This document shows, piece by piece, positions 32,115-42,400 of a stretch of DNA of 58,938 nucleotides (the first letter of the stretch is position 1; the number at the start of each line of letters is the position of its first letter). Source of the stretch: Bacteroides timonensis (lineage in GTDB: Bacteria; Bacteroidota; Bacteroidia; Bacteroidales; Bacteroidaceae); contig NZ_CBVI010000092.1 in NCBI RefSeq assembly GCF_000513195.1, positions 1 to 58,938 on the forward strand, read 5' to 3'. Made by a program: the position numbers and the translations under genes. The notes beneath the pieces were generated by a model. The model was not told the DNA's origin. It saw only the letters and a program-made list of their open reading frames with translations, and ran no database searches.

Positions 32115-33233
32115 TCAATTATTCTTTCTATAACTCCTCACCGCCCACAAATTAAAGAACACTGCAAAAGCTATCAACGCTCCCAGCTGTGGAAGTAGCT
32201 CTACAATGCCACCACCCCGCAGGTAAATGGTACGCATCACCTCTACAAAGTATTTCAGCGGATTGAGCGCGGCAATCAGTTGTGCCCACTCCGGCATGCT
32301 GTGTACAGGAGTGAACAAGCCGCTCATCAACATCAGTATCAGCATAAAGAACCACATGACGAACATGGCCTGCTGCAACGTAGCGGAATGATTGGAAATC
32401 ACCAGACCGAATCCGGAGACAACAAACAGGAAGACCACTGCAAAAAGATATATCGTCACGAAATGCCCCACAGGCAGAATGCCATAAAGCAGCCATGCCA
32501 GAAAGAAACATATCGTAAGCACAATGAAACCTATCAGCCAATAAGGTATCAGCTTGGCAAGAATAAACGTCAGTTTGGAGACAGGCGTTACATTGATCTG
32601 CTCGATAGTGCCCACCTCTTTCTCGCCTACCACATTGAGCGCCGGAAGAAAGCCGCAAATCATTGTCAGCAACATCACCATCAATGCCGGAACCATAAAG
32701 AGCTTATAGTTCAGGTTCGGGTTATACAGATTCTGCGTTGAAATGCCAATCCGGGGTAATCCCATCCCGGCAGACATTGCCTTTGCCGGTGATTCCGATT
32801 GCAACTCACGGGTATAGTCATTAATGATGGAAGACAGGTACGATCCGCCCAATCCTCCCTTTGTACCGTTCACCGCATTGACGGCAACCAGCAGGCGGGG
32901 ACTTTTGCCCGTCACCCAGTTTTTCTCAAAATCGCGGGGAATCTCCAGGATAATATCCGCCGAACCGATTTCGATGGAGTGCAATCCTTCATTGTAAGTA
33001 TCAGGAAGGGCCGTTGTACGGAAATAGGTGGATGCACCGATCTTATCCACAAGGCGGCGCGAAAGGACGCTGTGGTCATTATCCACAATGTTCAGGTTAA
33101 TGTTCTTTATCTCCAGATTTGCCGCCCAGGGCATCAGTATCATAATCATACAGGGAAAAATAAGAATCATCTTCGGCAAGAACGAGTTACGGAGCAACTG
33201 CTTGAATTCTTTTTCTATCAGAAACTTTATCAT
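32115..33233 (-). CDS. ABC-2 type transporter permease (YhhJ/YbhR-like), second copy
   Basis: Membrane permease of 372 residues. An N-terminal helix (MILIFPCMIMILMPWAANLE) is followed by a large extracytoplasmic domain (about 45-175) and five C-terminal helices. The conserved ABC-2 loop EKEVGTIEQINVTPVSKLTF precedes the core. It pairs with the permease encoded 12 bases upstream and is the last gene of the efflux operon. With the double ATPase, HlyD-like and TolC-like proteins it should form a tripartite drug or metabolite exporter. Confidence 0.9.
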   Translation of the reverse strand: MIKFLIEKEFKQLLRNSFLPKMILIFPCMIMILMPWAANLEIKNINLNIVDNDHSVLSRRLVDKIGASTYFRTTALPDTYNEGLHSIEIGSADIILEIPRDFEKNWVTGKSPRLLVAVNAVNGTKGGLGGSYLSSIINDYTRELQSESPAKAMSAGMGLPRIGISTQNLYNPNLNYKLFMVPALMVMLLTMICGFLPALNVVGEKEVGTIEQINVTPVSKLTFILAKLIPYWLIGFIVLTICFFLAWLLYGILPVGHFVTIYLFAVVFLFVVSGFGLVISNHSATLQQAMFVMWFFMLILMLMSGLFTPVHSMPEWAQLIAALNPLKYFVEVMRTIYLRGGGIVELLPQLGALIAFAVFFNLWAVRSYRKNN

Positions 33234-33245
33234 ACCACCACTCTC

Positions 33246-34349
33246 CTATTCTAATCGGTTCTTAAACTTCTTGAAACTAATCGTAATCAGCGCAACCGCC
33301 ATTACAGCAAGAATACTGACTTCCGTCAATACCAGTGAGATGTCCACTCCTTCGATCATCAGCTTCCGCACAGCCTGAATGTACCAGCGGGCAGGAAGTA
33401 CGGCCGAAATGCCTTGAAGCAGCAAGGGCATGCTCTCTATGGGGAATATCATACCGGAGAGCAGCATGGTAGGCATCATCAGTATCAATCCCGATGCAAG
33501 CATGGCAGCAACCTGCGTCCGCGTCACCGAGGAAATCAGCAAGCCCAGAGCTAGGGAAACAAAGATAAAGAGCAGCGATACCACAATCAGCCAAAACAAG
33601 CTACCCGCCACGGGAACATCGAGTACATGAACGGACAACAGCAAAATCGTTGTCAGGTTGACAAACGAAAGCACAAAGTAAGGAACTGCCTTAGCAAGAA
33701 TAATGAATAGCGGCTTCACCGGAGAAACCAACAGTATCTCCATCGTTCCCGTCTCCTTCTCCCGAACAATGGATATGGAAGTCATCATGGCACAAATCAA
33801 CATCAAGATCAGTCCCATCACACCCGGCACAAAGTTGTAGGCGCTCTTCATCTGCGGATTATAAAGCAGCTTCACTTCGGGAACAATAGTGGAAACCTGC
33901 ATTCCCGCCGGAAGCATTTCGCGTCCGGCAGAGGATATGATGTTGGCGGCATAACCGGTCTGTGTGGTTGCCGTATTGGGGTCAGTAGCATCGGCCACCA
34001 ATTGTACACAAGCATCTCCGGTATAAACGTGATTCGCAAATTGCTCGCTGAAGATGACTGCCAGGTCAATGTCTCCCCGTCTGAAAGACTTCTCAACCTC
34101 GTCCGGAGTATTCAGATTCGTGGTGACGGAGAAATATTCACTCGCATCCAGACGGTCGATAATGCGCCGGGTGACAACATCGTTCGACGGGTCGAGAACG
34201 GCGACACGGACATTCTTCACTTCCGTGGTTATGGCAAAGCCGAAAAGGATAATCTGCACCACAGGCATACCCAGCAATATCAGCATGGTTCGCCTGTCGC
34301 GGAAGATATGGAAGCATTCCTTTCGGACAAAAGCTATAAATTGTTTCAT
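33246..34349 (-). CDS. ABC-2 type transporter permease (YbhS-like), first copy
   Basis: Permease of 367 residues with the same layout as its neighbour: an N-terminal helix (LILLGMPVVQIILFGFAITTE), an extracytoplasmic domain and five helices. The loop REKETGTMEILLVSPVKPLF is the ABC-2 hallmark. The two permeases are only partly alike and probably form a heterodimer. A long perfect hairpin separates this gene from the ATPase gene upstream. Confidence 0.9.
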   Translation of the reverse strand: MKQFIAFVRKECFHIFRDRRTMLILLGMPVVQIILFGFAITTEVKNVRVAVLDPSNDVVTRRIIDRLDASEYFSVTTNLNTPDEVEKSFRRGDIDLAVIFSEQFANHVYTGDACVQLVADATDPNTATTQTGYAANIISSAGREMLPAGMQVSTIVPEVKLLYNPQMKSAYNFVPGVMGLILMLICAMMTSISIVREKETGTMEILLVSPVKPLFIILAKAVPYFVLSFVNLTTILLLSVHVLDVPVAGSLFWLIVVSLLFIFVSLALGLLISSVTRTQVAAMLASGLILMMPTMLLSGMIFPIESMPLLLQGISAVLPARWYIQAVRKLMIEGVDISLVLTEVSILAVMAVALITISFKKFKNRLE

Positions 34350-34422
34350 TGTTAATTAAGTTACGAGTTACAAGCTACGAGCTACAAGTGGCTGCGCTAT
34401 GTTTTGAAAGTTACAAGTTATA

Positions 34423-34507
34423 AGCTACAAGTTACGAGCTACAAGCTACAAGTGGCTACGCTATATTCCGAAAGGTACTTGTAGCTTGTAGCTCGTAACT
34501 TGTAGCT
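34423..34507. repeat. 31-bp perfect inverted repeat within a larger TTACGAGCTACAAG repeat block
   Basis: Arms at 34423-34453 and 34477-34507 are perfectly complementary, with a loop of 23 bases. The right arm runs into the stop codon of the ATPase gene. The neighbouring 34362-34421 is a degenerate direct copy of the left arm plus loop. Built from units such as GTTACGAGCTACAAG. Confidence 0.95.
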
Positions 34508-35960
34508 AAGTCCGCACCGCCTCCCGTGCCAACTGCTGGAAAACATCATCCATCGTAGCAACTTTAAATTGCCGTTTCAATTCATCGGGTGTATCGAGAG
34601 CACGGATCACGCCATCCACCATGATAGAGATACGGTCGCAATATTCAGCCTCATCCATGAAGTGAGTGGTGACAAAGACAGTGATCCCCCGGTCGGCAGC
34701 CTGATAAATAAGCTCCCAGAACTGGCGACGGGTAGCAGGATCTACCCCACCCGTCGGCTCATCCAGAAAGACGATCTTCGGTTCGTGAAAGATGGAAACG
34801 GAGAAAGCAAGTTTCTGTTTCCAGCCCAGCGGCAGACTTTTTACCAGCGTATCACGTTCGGCACTCAGCCCGATGCGTTCCAGAAGTTCATCGGTCTTGC
34901 GGGCTATTTCATCTTCCGTCCTACCGTAAATCCCGGCAAACAGCCGGATATTCTCCCACACTTTCAGGTCTTCGTAAAGAGAAAACTTCTGGCTCATATA
35001 GCCGATATTCTTTTTCACATCCTCTGTCCGGGTGGCCACATCAAAACCGGCTACGCGGGCCGTGCCCCCTGTGGGATGGCTCAATCCGGTAAGCATACGC
35101 ATGGCAGTAGTCTTTCCAGCACCGTTGGCGCCCAGGAAGCCGAATATCTCGCCACGATGGACTTTGAAAGAGATATGATCCACTGCCGTGAAATTGCCGA
35201 AACGTTTGGTGAGCTTATCCACTTCGATGACATACTCATCTTTCTGTTCCACCTTGCCGTGTTCCAGCCCTGGCGGACAGAGAATGCTTGCGAACTGGTT
35301 CAGAATACGTTCCGGAGTATCTATTCCATGTATCTGTCCCTCATTGATAAAGGCAATGCGGTCACATTGGCGTGCCTCATCAATAATAGGCGTAGAGGCT
35401 ATAATGGTGATGCCCTGTTCCTTCAACCGGCGAAGCATCCCCCAAAACTCCTTGCGGGAAACAGGATCTACCCCTGTTGTCGGCTCGTCGAGGAAAAGCA
35501 CATCCGGTTTATGGATAAGCGCACAACTCAACGCCAGTTTCTGCTTCATACCTCCGGACAAAGCTCCGGCACGGCGTTTGCGGAAAGGCTCTATCTGCTG
35601 GTAGATATCCTTCACCAATTCATAATTCTCCTCAATGGTGGTATGGAAAACAGTAGCAAAGAAGTTCAGGTTTTCTTCTACTGTCAAGTCCTGATAGAGG
35701 GAGAAGCGTCCCGGCATATAGCCTACGCGACGACGGATTTCTTTATAATCCTTCGCTATATCCAGACCGCACACCGAAGCATTTCCACTATCGGGAAGCA
35801 GCAAGGTGGTGAGGATACGGAAAAGAGAAGTCTTCCCCGCCCCGTCAGGCCCGATAATACCGAACAACTCTCCGGAAGGAACCGTCAAGGAAACACCCTT
35901 CAACACCTCCACCGCCCCATACTTCTTGGTAACGTTATCTACAACAACCGCATGTTCCAT
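34506..35960 (-). CDS. ABC transporter ATP-binding protein with two fused nucleotide-binding domains (YbhF-like)
   Basis: Cytoplasmic ATPase of 484 residues. Domain 1 (about 1-220) has Walker A GPDGAGKTSLF, signature LSGGMKQKLAL and Walker B DVLFLDEPTTGVD. Domain 2 (about 240-480) has GANGAGKTTAM and KIVFLDEPTGGVD, but its signature reads LPLGWKQKLAF instead of LSGGQ. Such asymmetry is typical of YbhF-type fusions, in which one composite site is weak. The two domains drive the two permeases encoded downstream. It starts 24 bases after the HlyD-like stop. Confidence 0.93.
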   Translation of the reverse strand: MEHAVVVDNVTKKYGAVEVLKGVSLTVPSGELFGIIGPDGAGKTSLFRILTTLLLPDSGNASVCGLDIAKDYKEIRRRVGYMPGRFSLYQDLTVEENLNFFATVFHTTIEENYELVKDIYQQIEPFRKRRAGALSGGMKQKLALSCALIHKPDVLFLDEPTTGVDPVSRKEFWGMLRRLKEQGITIIASTPIIDEARQCDRIAFINEGQIHGIDTPERILNQFASILCPPGLEHGKVEQKDEYVIEVDKLTKRFGNFTAVDHISFKVHRGEIFGFLGANGAGKTTAMRMLTGLSHPTGGTARVAGFDVATRTEDVKKNIGYMSQKFSLYEDLKVWENIRLFAGIYGRTEDEIARKTDELLERIGLSAERDTLVKSLPLGWKQKLAFSVSIFHEPKIVFLDEPTGGVDPATRRQFWELIYQAADRGITVFVTTHFMDEAEYCDRISIMVDGVIRALDTPDELKRQFKVATMDDVFQQLAREAVRT

Positions 35961-35984
35961 AAATTAATCACTAATCACTAACCG

Positions 35985-36887
35985 TTAATCACTAAACTCC
36001 ACTCCCCCATACATACCTATCTTTAACAGCCCATCATTGTGCACGGCAATCTTCACGGCATACACCAGGTTGGCACGTTCATTCTTAGTCAGGATAGTCT
36101 TCGGGGTAAATTCCGAGGTATCCGAAATCCAGGTTACTACGCCCGGATACCGCTTGTGCTCATCGGTGCCGTAATCGGAGAAGACGGTTACTTCCTGTCC
36201 CAGCTTTACCTGCGACAGTTGTTCGGAGGTGATGTAAGCACGAAGGTACATCTGTTCCGTATCGGCCACTTTGAAAAGCGGAGTGCCTATAGCTGTCAGT
36301 TCTCCCGCTTCGGCGTACTTTGCCAGTACAGTGCCGGTTATCGGAGAGGTGATGTGACACTTCTTCAACTGGTCTTCCACCTGTGCCACCTGAATACCGA
36401 CGGATGAACTTTGCCACGTCAGGCTTTGGTGACTGTTGGACAAGCTAGAGTTCTGCGCAACAAGTTGCTTGCGGAGCACTTCAAGCTGGTCTTCCGCATC
36501 ATCCAGTTGTTTCTGGTTTGCCGCACCTACTTTTAGTAAGTTCGCTACACGGTTCCGTTCGCGCCCGGCGGCAGATATTTGTTCTTTGGTGGCTGCTACC
36601 TGTTTCAGGATATCAGGACGCTGTTCTTCGACGGATTTAATGCTTGCCTCCAGTTGCAGCTTCTTCAGGTAGAGCTGTACGGTATCCACTACACCGACTT
36701 CTTCACCGGCCTTCAGCAACATTCCTTCTTCTATATCGAAATAAAGCAGGCGGCCCGACGCTTCGGCAGATACAAGCACTTCCGTAGTCTCAAACGTTCC
36801 TGTTGCATCCTGTTTCGGGGCACCGTTTCCACAAGCGGAAAAGAGGGCCAATAGGGAACAAAGTCCCAGTAAATTCCTTGATTTCAT
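35985..36887 (-). CDS. HlyD/YbhG-type periplasmic adaptor of efflux pump
   Basis: Membrane-fusion protein of 300 residues. MKSRNLLGLCSLLALFSACG is a lipoprotein signal with lipobox FSAC, anchoring it to the membrane. The lipoyl-like halves (VLVSAEASGRLLYFDIEEGM and CHITSPITGTVLAKYAEAGE) flank a coiled-coil hairpin (about 70-170). A beta-barrel domain near 205-295 ends in GMYGGVEFSD. It links the ABC permeases to the TolC-like channel encoded directly upstream. Confidence 0.92.
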   Translation of the reverse strand: MKSRNLLGLCSLLALFSACGNGAPKQDATGTFETTEVLVSAEASGRLLYFDIEEGMLLKAGEEVGVVDTVQLYLKKLQLEASIKSVEEQRPDILKQVAATKEQISAAGRERNRVANLLKVGAANQKQLDDAEDQLEVLRKQLVAQNSSLSNSHQSLTWQSSSVGIQVAQVEDQLKKCHITSPITGTVLAKYAEAGELTAIGTPLFKVADTEQMYLRAYITSEQLSQVKLGQEVTVFSDYGTDEHKRYPGVVTWISDTSEFTPKTILTKNERANLVYAVKIAVHNDGLLKIGMYGGVEFSD

Positions 36888-36909
36888 AATGATATATATT
36901 TTTATGCCT

Positions 36910-38166
36910 TTAATTATTCAATGTATATTTCAGGTTCCAGATGTTCATCAGTAACTGCACCTCATGCAAAGCCTTGGTTTGACGTGCCAGGTTCTCGGCA
37001 GTGATTTCACGAAGCATATCGGTTACGGTCAGCGTACCGTTCTCCACTTTAGCTTCGGCAGCCTTGCGGATGTTGACACGTAAACGGATAATCTCATCAT
37101 CATCCACCATCTGCCGGCGCATGGACTGAATGGCCGAGCTTTGTTGGGTAGATTGCAAGTTGGTATTGAACAGGAACACATCACGGCTGGTCTCCAGCTT
37201 ACGGCGGTTGTTATCTATCAGCCTGCGATCATTGCGCAACGTGTAGAGGCTACCGAAGTTCCACGACATACGGACGCCCGCTACATAGTATGCGGAGAAA
37301 TCATCTTTCAACATATTCAATCCCGGATTTCCGTAAGCTCCCTGCACGAACAGCCCGAAGCGGGGACGGAAGCGCGTCTTTAATGAAGATTCCTGTACGT
37401 TCAATTGCCCGCCCTGGGCATCGAACCAGCGAAGTTCCGGACGGTTGTTTACCAATGAAGTGGATTCAAAAGCATCGGCAGGCTTCTCCAATGTGGTTCC
37501 AGAAGCTATTTCCTTTCCTATAAAGATAGAGAGCATACTCAGATAGGCCTGTCGCGAAGATTCCAGTTCAATGCGTTTCTGCTTCGTGTTCAATATCTCC
37601 ACGCTTACGGCATCCAGATCGCTCTGATTGGCAATGCCGTTTGCCATATAGTTGGACACCTGCTGATGAGTGCGTCCCAAGTCTTCCAGCAAAAGCTGAT
37701 TCTGCCTTAACTGTTCGTCCAGCAACAGGATGCCGAAGTATAGCTGATTCACACGATCATTCAGCGCATACATATCCACTTCCTGCTTCTCGCGGTCTAT
37801 CTCCGAAGCGGCCCGGGTCAGTTGCTTTTTGGAACGGATGTCTCCACCGTCCCAGATGTTCTGCGACACTTCCAACATCACCTGATACTGATCTTTGGGC
37901 ATACTCTTTATATCGATTCCCGGAACGTCCACCGACAGCTTTGTAACATCACTTTGATAGGTTGCTTTTCCTGAAAGGGTGAATTGTGGCAGATAGCCTT
38001 TTCCGGCATTCTCCAAGTTATACTCCCGCGCTTTCTCTATCAGACCGTATTGCCGCACCAGCGGATAATTGGTCTGTGCCGAGTGTTGGCATCCCTCCAG
38101 CGTGAGTTGGGCATGCATCTGCACAACGGCAAACAGGAGGGTGAAGAAGAAAATCATTCGTTTCAT
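36910..38166 (-). CDS. TolC family outer-membrane efflux protein
   Basis: Outer-membrane factor of 418 residues with signal peptide MKRMIFFFTLLFAVVQMHAQ. Two OEP repeats of long helices are visible, with conserved features LEKAREYNLENAGKGYLPQF-like and RPELRWFDAQ. It is the first gene of the pump operon: TolC, HlyD-like, ATPase, permease, permease. A -7 box on the minus strand lies at 38199-38206, and an AraC regulator is divergently encoded. Confidence 0.92.
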   Translation of the reverse strand: MKRMIFFFTLLFAVVQMHAQLTLEGCQHSAQTNYPLVRQYGLIEKAREYNLENAGKGYLPQFTLSGKATYQSDVTKLSVDVPGIDIKSMPKDQYQVMLEVSQNIWDGGDIRSKKQLTRAASEIDREKQEVDMYALNDRVNQLYFGILLLDEQLRQNQLLLEDLGRTHQQVSNYMANGIANQSDLDAVSVEILNTKQKRIELESSRQAYLSMLSIFIGKEIASGTTLEKPADAFESTSLVNNRPELRWFDAQGGQLNVQESSLKTRFRPRFGLFVQGAYGNPGLNMLKDDFSAYYVAGVRMSWNFGSLYTLRNDRRLIDNNRRKLETSRDVFLFNTNLQSTQQSSAIQSMRRQMVDDDEIIRLRVNIRKAAEAKVENGTLTVTDMLREITAENLARQTKALHEVQLLMNIWNLKYTLNN

Positions 38167-38198
38167 ATCATTGTTTATTAGTTACGAGTTACACGATG

Positions 38199-38206
38199 CA
38201 AAGATA
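38199..38206 (-). promoter_or_regulatory. Candidate -7 box of the efflux operon
   Basis: TATCTTTG on the minus strand, 33 bases before the TolC start. The nearest TTTG lies only 15 bases upstream of it, so the -33 spacing is poor, which would suit an activated promoter. Confidence 0.5.
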
Positions 38207-38302
38207 GACCATAAAGCTACACAAATACTTTCTATTAATCGAATGATATGTTCCATTTGTGCGATAAACAGCAAGAATGTTTATAAAATAGCACTGTTTT
38301 CT

Positions 38303-38310
38303 TACCTTTG
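38303..38310 (+). promoter_or_regulatory. -7 box of the AraC regulator gene
   Basis: TACCTTTG fits TAnnTTTG, 38 bases before the ATG at 38348. The -33 position has TTTA. Confidence 0.5.
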
Positions 38311-38347
38311 CCACAGGTATACATCCCCTAACAGAGACGAAAGTAAA

Positions 38348-39241
38348 ATGAAAAAGAACAGACCCCTGAATCTCGGATTTCAAGACTTGAAAGATAATGC
38401 AAATCTCATCGCCCATGCTGAGTTCCGTTCCATACAGAAAGGAATCGCCATGGTTATCAATTTTGCTCAGATGCAAAGCACACTGTTCCGCACAGGGCAA
38501 CCCTATCGTGCCAAAGAAAGCCGCCTCATTCGCATCACGCAGGGTGAAGGCAGGATTTCCATAAATCTGGTGGAGTATGATATAAAAAAGCAAATGATTG
38601 TCGTCATCCCCCCCAATTCACTGATAGAAGTGATAGAATTAACACCGGATTATAATTTCCAGGTAATTGTCCCCGAAAATGATTTTCTTCCCGTCGCTCA
38701 AGGCAATAGTTTGACAGATTTATATGGCAGGCAGGAAATAGTTCTGTCTCTGAGTGCAGAGGAATGGAAACGCACCGATACATACTTCTCATTGCTGTGG
38801 GACAACATGCACTGCACGCTATTTCACACTGAAGTAGTGCAACATTTGGTCACTGCCATATTATATGATATAAGGTATATGCGCGACCAGAAACAGACTT
38901 CCACCTCTTCCCGCCTCTCACGGCAGGAGGAGATCTTTAATCGGTTCATAGCATTAGTAAACGAATATGGCAAGCACGAGCACAACATCGGTTTTTATGC
39001 TGGCAAACTTTGCCTGACACCGCACTACCTAAGCACAGTAATCCGTGAAGCCAGTGGGCAGACAGTGATGCAATGGATCAACCAGGCGGTTATCCTTGAA
39101 GCAAAAGTATTATTGAAACATAGTGATATGCTGGTATTCCAGATATCGGATGAACTGAACTTTCCCAACCCGTCATTCTTCTCAAAGTTCTTCAAACGAA
39201 CAACGGGAATGACTCCGGCGGAGTATCAGAAGAATACGTAA
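38348..39241 (+). CDS. AraC family transcriptional regulator
   Basis: DNA-binding regulator of 297 residues from the ATG at 38348; the frame is open upstream but that part overlaps the TolC gene and promoter. An N-terminal cupin-like effector domain (about 30-160) is followed by a C-terminal double helix-turn-helix with IGFYAGKLCLTPHYLSTVIR and the AraC signature ISDELNFPNPSFFSKFFKRT plus GMTPAEYQ. Divergent arrangement with the efflux operon suggests that it controls the pump. Inducer unknown. Confidence 0.92.
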   Translation: MKKNRPLNLGFQDLKDNANLIAHAEFRSIQKGIAMVINFAQMQSTLFRTGQPYRAKESRLIRITQGEGRISINLVEYDIKKQMIVVIPPNSLIEVIELTPDYNFQVIVPENDFLPVAQGNSLTDLYGRQEIVLSLSAEEWKRTDTYFSLLWDNMHCTLFHTEVVQHLVTAILYDIRYMRDQKQTSTSSRLSRQEEIFNRFIALVNEYGKHEHNIGFYAGKLCLTPHYLSTVIREASGQTVMQWINQAVILEAKVLLKHSDMLVFQISDELNFPNPSFFSKFFKRTTGMTPAEYQKNT

Positions 39242-39263
39242 ACAGCCCAAACAAAGACGAGGA

Positions 39264-39403
39264 TGTGTCAAAATAAAGATTTAGAACACAAATTACACGA
39301 ATTACACGAATAATGTTTTTTATACTTCAGATAATCAGAGCTTATCTGATTTGTTATTTGCGTAATTCGTGTAATTTGCGTTCTTTTATTCAGTTTTGAC
39401 ACA
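39264..39403. repeat. Large imperfect inverted repeat between convergent genes
   Basis: TGTGTCAAAA at 39264 pairs with TTTTGACACA ending at 39403. Inside, 39284-39305 pairs with 39362-39383 at 21 of 22 positions (core AAATTACACGAATTAC). It lies between the 3' ends of the AraC and sensor-kinase genes and may act as a bidirectional terminator. Confidence 0.85.
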
Positions 39404-39450
39404 CTCTCGTCGCCCTTCCCCAATTTATATAAAAAGGATTATAACTATTC

Positions 39451-42400
39451 TTATAGCAAGATAATGCGCTTCTGCATGATATCCGTCAGTTGCGCTTTCA
39501 GTTGTTTGGCGTTGATAGGTTTGGGCATATATCCGTCAAAACCACTTTCCATGACTTTCTGCTCGTCCGAAGCATAGGCAAAAGCTGTAATGGCAATGAC
39601 AGGAACCTTTGCCGAGAATTTGCGAATTTCCTGCGTTGCTTCATAACCGTCCATAACGGGCATGTTGATATCCATCAGAATGATTTGCGGATTATGCTCC
39701 TTGAACATCTCCACGGCTTCCCTCCCATCCCAGGCATGCAGCAGATTGTAGTCATACTTCAGGATAGATTCGAACAGTTTGTAATTGCTTTCATTATCCT
39801 CTGCAATCAGAATCGTCAGCTTGTCCTGATGAACCACGATAGGCTGCACTGCCTCCGGCTTCTTTACTTTGTCTTCCTTCACCGCCGTCCTGTAGGGAAG
39901 TGTGAACCAGAACGTAGAGCCTTTTCCTTCATCAGACTCAACCCCGATTTTACCTCCCATGTGGTCCAGCAGCGTCTTGCAAATGGGAAGTCCCAATCCG
40001 GTTCCCTGCGCGAAGGTGTTCAGCTTCACGAAACGATCGAAGATGTTCTTCTGCTTGTCTTTGGGGATGCCGCATCCGGTATCGGTTACATAGAAATACA
40101 GTTCCTGCCCTCTCACTTTATAGCCGAAGCGGATGCTTCCTTCCTTGGTGAACTTAATGGCATTGGTCACCAGGTTAATAACTAGTTGGGACACCCGGTT
40201 CTTCTCCGTATATACCATGCAAGGTTCGGCAGCCTGAAGTTCCAGTTTCACGGCGTCGGACTTCATTTTTAGCAGTAAGCCACGTTCCAGTTCTTTCATC
40301 AGCACATTCAGCTCCACATTGGAATAGTGCAACTCTAATGTCCCCGATTCAATCTTCGACAAATCGAGTATATCGCTAACCAGTTGCAGCAACAGCGTAT
40401 TGTTGTTCTCAATGATGCTGATGTATTCCTGCTTCTCCTGCTCCTCCTCGGTAGATGCCAATATGCCCGAGAAACCGACAATAGCATTCAGCGGTGTACG
40501 GATTTCATGGCTCATATTAGCAAGAAAAGCAGATTTCAAACGGTTGGATTCTTCGGCACGGTCTTTTGCCGTGGTGAGTTCCTGCTCCATCTTTTTACGG
40601 TTGGTGATGACGAGGGACGAACCGACCAGAGTCAACGGCTTTCCATTCTCATCACGCGTTTCTACGGCTGCCTGCGCTTCCACCCAATCTATCTTGCGCA
40701 GATTGTTCTTTTGTACGTTGACTACACGATACTCTTCTTTTACCTTCTCAATGCGTCCTTCTATCAAATCCCGATATGCCTGTTCCACACGTTCGCGGTC
40801 TTCCTTGAATATCTTGGAGAAGTATTGGGAATCGGGTACGGCCAGTTGTTCTTCTTCCACTTCCTGGCCCTGAACGCTCAATTCGATCGGCCTGTTGACA
40901 TCGCACAGAATGGTTTTACTCAGTAAGTCCCATTTCCAGGGAACGATATTGGCCACGTCCAGCGCCATGGCAAGCTTATGGTTCGTAGCGCTGAGTTTCT
41001 GCTGCGCTTTATGCAATTCTGTGCTGTCCATACAGAAAATGTCAATCATATTGCCCTGATTGATACCTTTGAGCACTACATCATAAAAGGTATTGGTAGC
41101 TTTGAAATAATAAGGAAAGGTAATGGCTTTATTCTCCGTCAACGCCATATTGGTAAAATGCAGGAACTCGGGCATAGTCTCCGGGAAGACCTCGCTTTCC
41201 TTTTTGCCTACCACTTCCTCTTTGCGGAAGAATTGCCTTTCGTATTCCGAATTTACATTCCGGTAAATCAGGTCGACGGGATTACCATTCTCATCAGTTA
41301 TCAACTCTTTCTGCATGTAGAGCAGAGGCATGTTGTTTACCAATGTCTTGTAGGTAGTCATCAACTCTATTTCTTTCCTCTGTGCCTTCTTCAGTTCATT
41401 CAGGTTGCGAATGCGGTAGAGGAAAAACAGGGTCAGCAACAAGATGGCGACGAAGGTGCCCAGAATGAAGTAGCGGTATTGCTCCCAGAATGTGGGAGGC
41501 TTGTTCAGGAAAAGAGTATCCGCAGGGCATACGGATGGTGAAAGCCCTTTACGCATCAGTAGATCATAATTCATGACAGGCTTTCCACCTGTAGGTATAT
41601 AGTCGGGGATGTCACGTGCCTGCTTGCCTTTCAGTATATCCGAGATGGTTTGAATCAGTTTATCCTGAAAAAGCTTCTCATCATAGGTATATCCGCCCGT
41701 TACGCCTCCTTTCCCGTCCGTCAGGTCTACAAAGTTGAGGGAAAACACGGGGGCAGAAACTGTGGTGATTATTTTGTGAGAGTTGGCGGACAACAGAGTG
41801 TTACCGGCAAGATTATATTTGTAGAACCACGAGCCAAACAATACGCCTGTCGTTTGAGGGTTCACATAATAGAGCGAATCCAGCAGTTGGTTCGTGGTTA
41901 TATTTTCAGAAGACAGGAACTGATATTCGATAGCCGGATAATTCGTCTTCAGTTCTTCCGCTATAATCGCATTATTTTCTAGACTGACTTGCCGCCCGTC
42001 ACCTATATAGATGAATTTCTCCATAGCCGGAAGCATCTGGGATATCAGACGGACACTCTCCTTCAGGCAGGGATCGGCATATAGCAGGACTAAGTTATAG
42101 GGGTCGGCCAAATCAGAGAGAGGAGTCCGGTCGGAAGGCTTGATAAGCGACTTGTGGATATAGACATCCCGCGGCCCCACATAATTCTCCTGCGCGCAAA
42201 GCACAATAGGAATATCCCCCCAGACTTTCCTGTATTCATCCCTCAGGATCAGCGCTGAATTTCCCAGCAACACCAGCATGCGGGGGGCATGTTTCGCATA
42301 CTTGCTGAAGATGCTATCCTTGAACTCATTCAGAATGGTGTCGTTCTCAACCAACAGCATATTCATGTGCTCTGCATAAAGAGTAATGCCGGGGTCTTGC

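Noticed and set aside
34569..35981. A 470-codon plus-strand ORF opposite the double ATPase gene
   Set aside because: It is an antisense shadow of a gene with clear Walker motifs; its own translation shows no domain.
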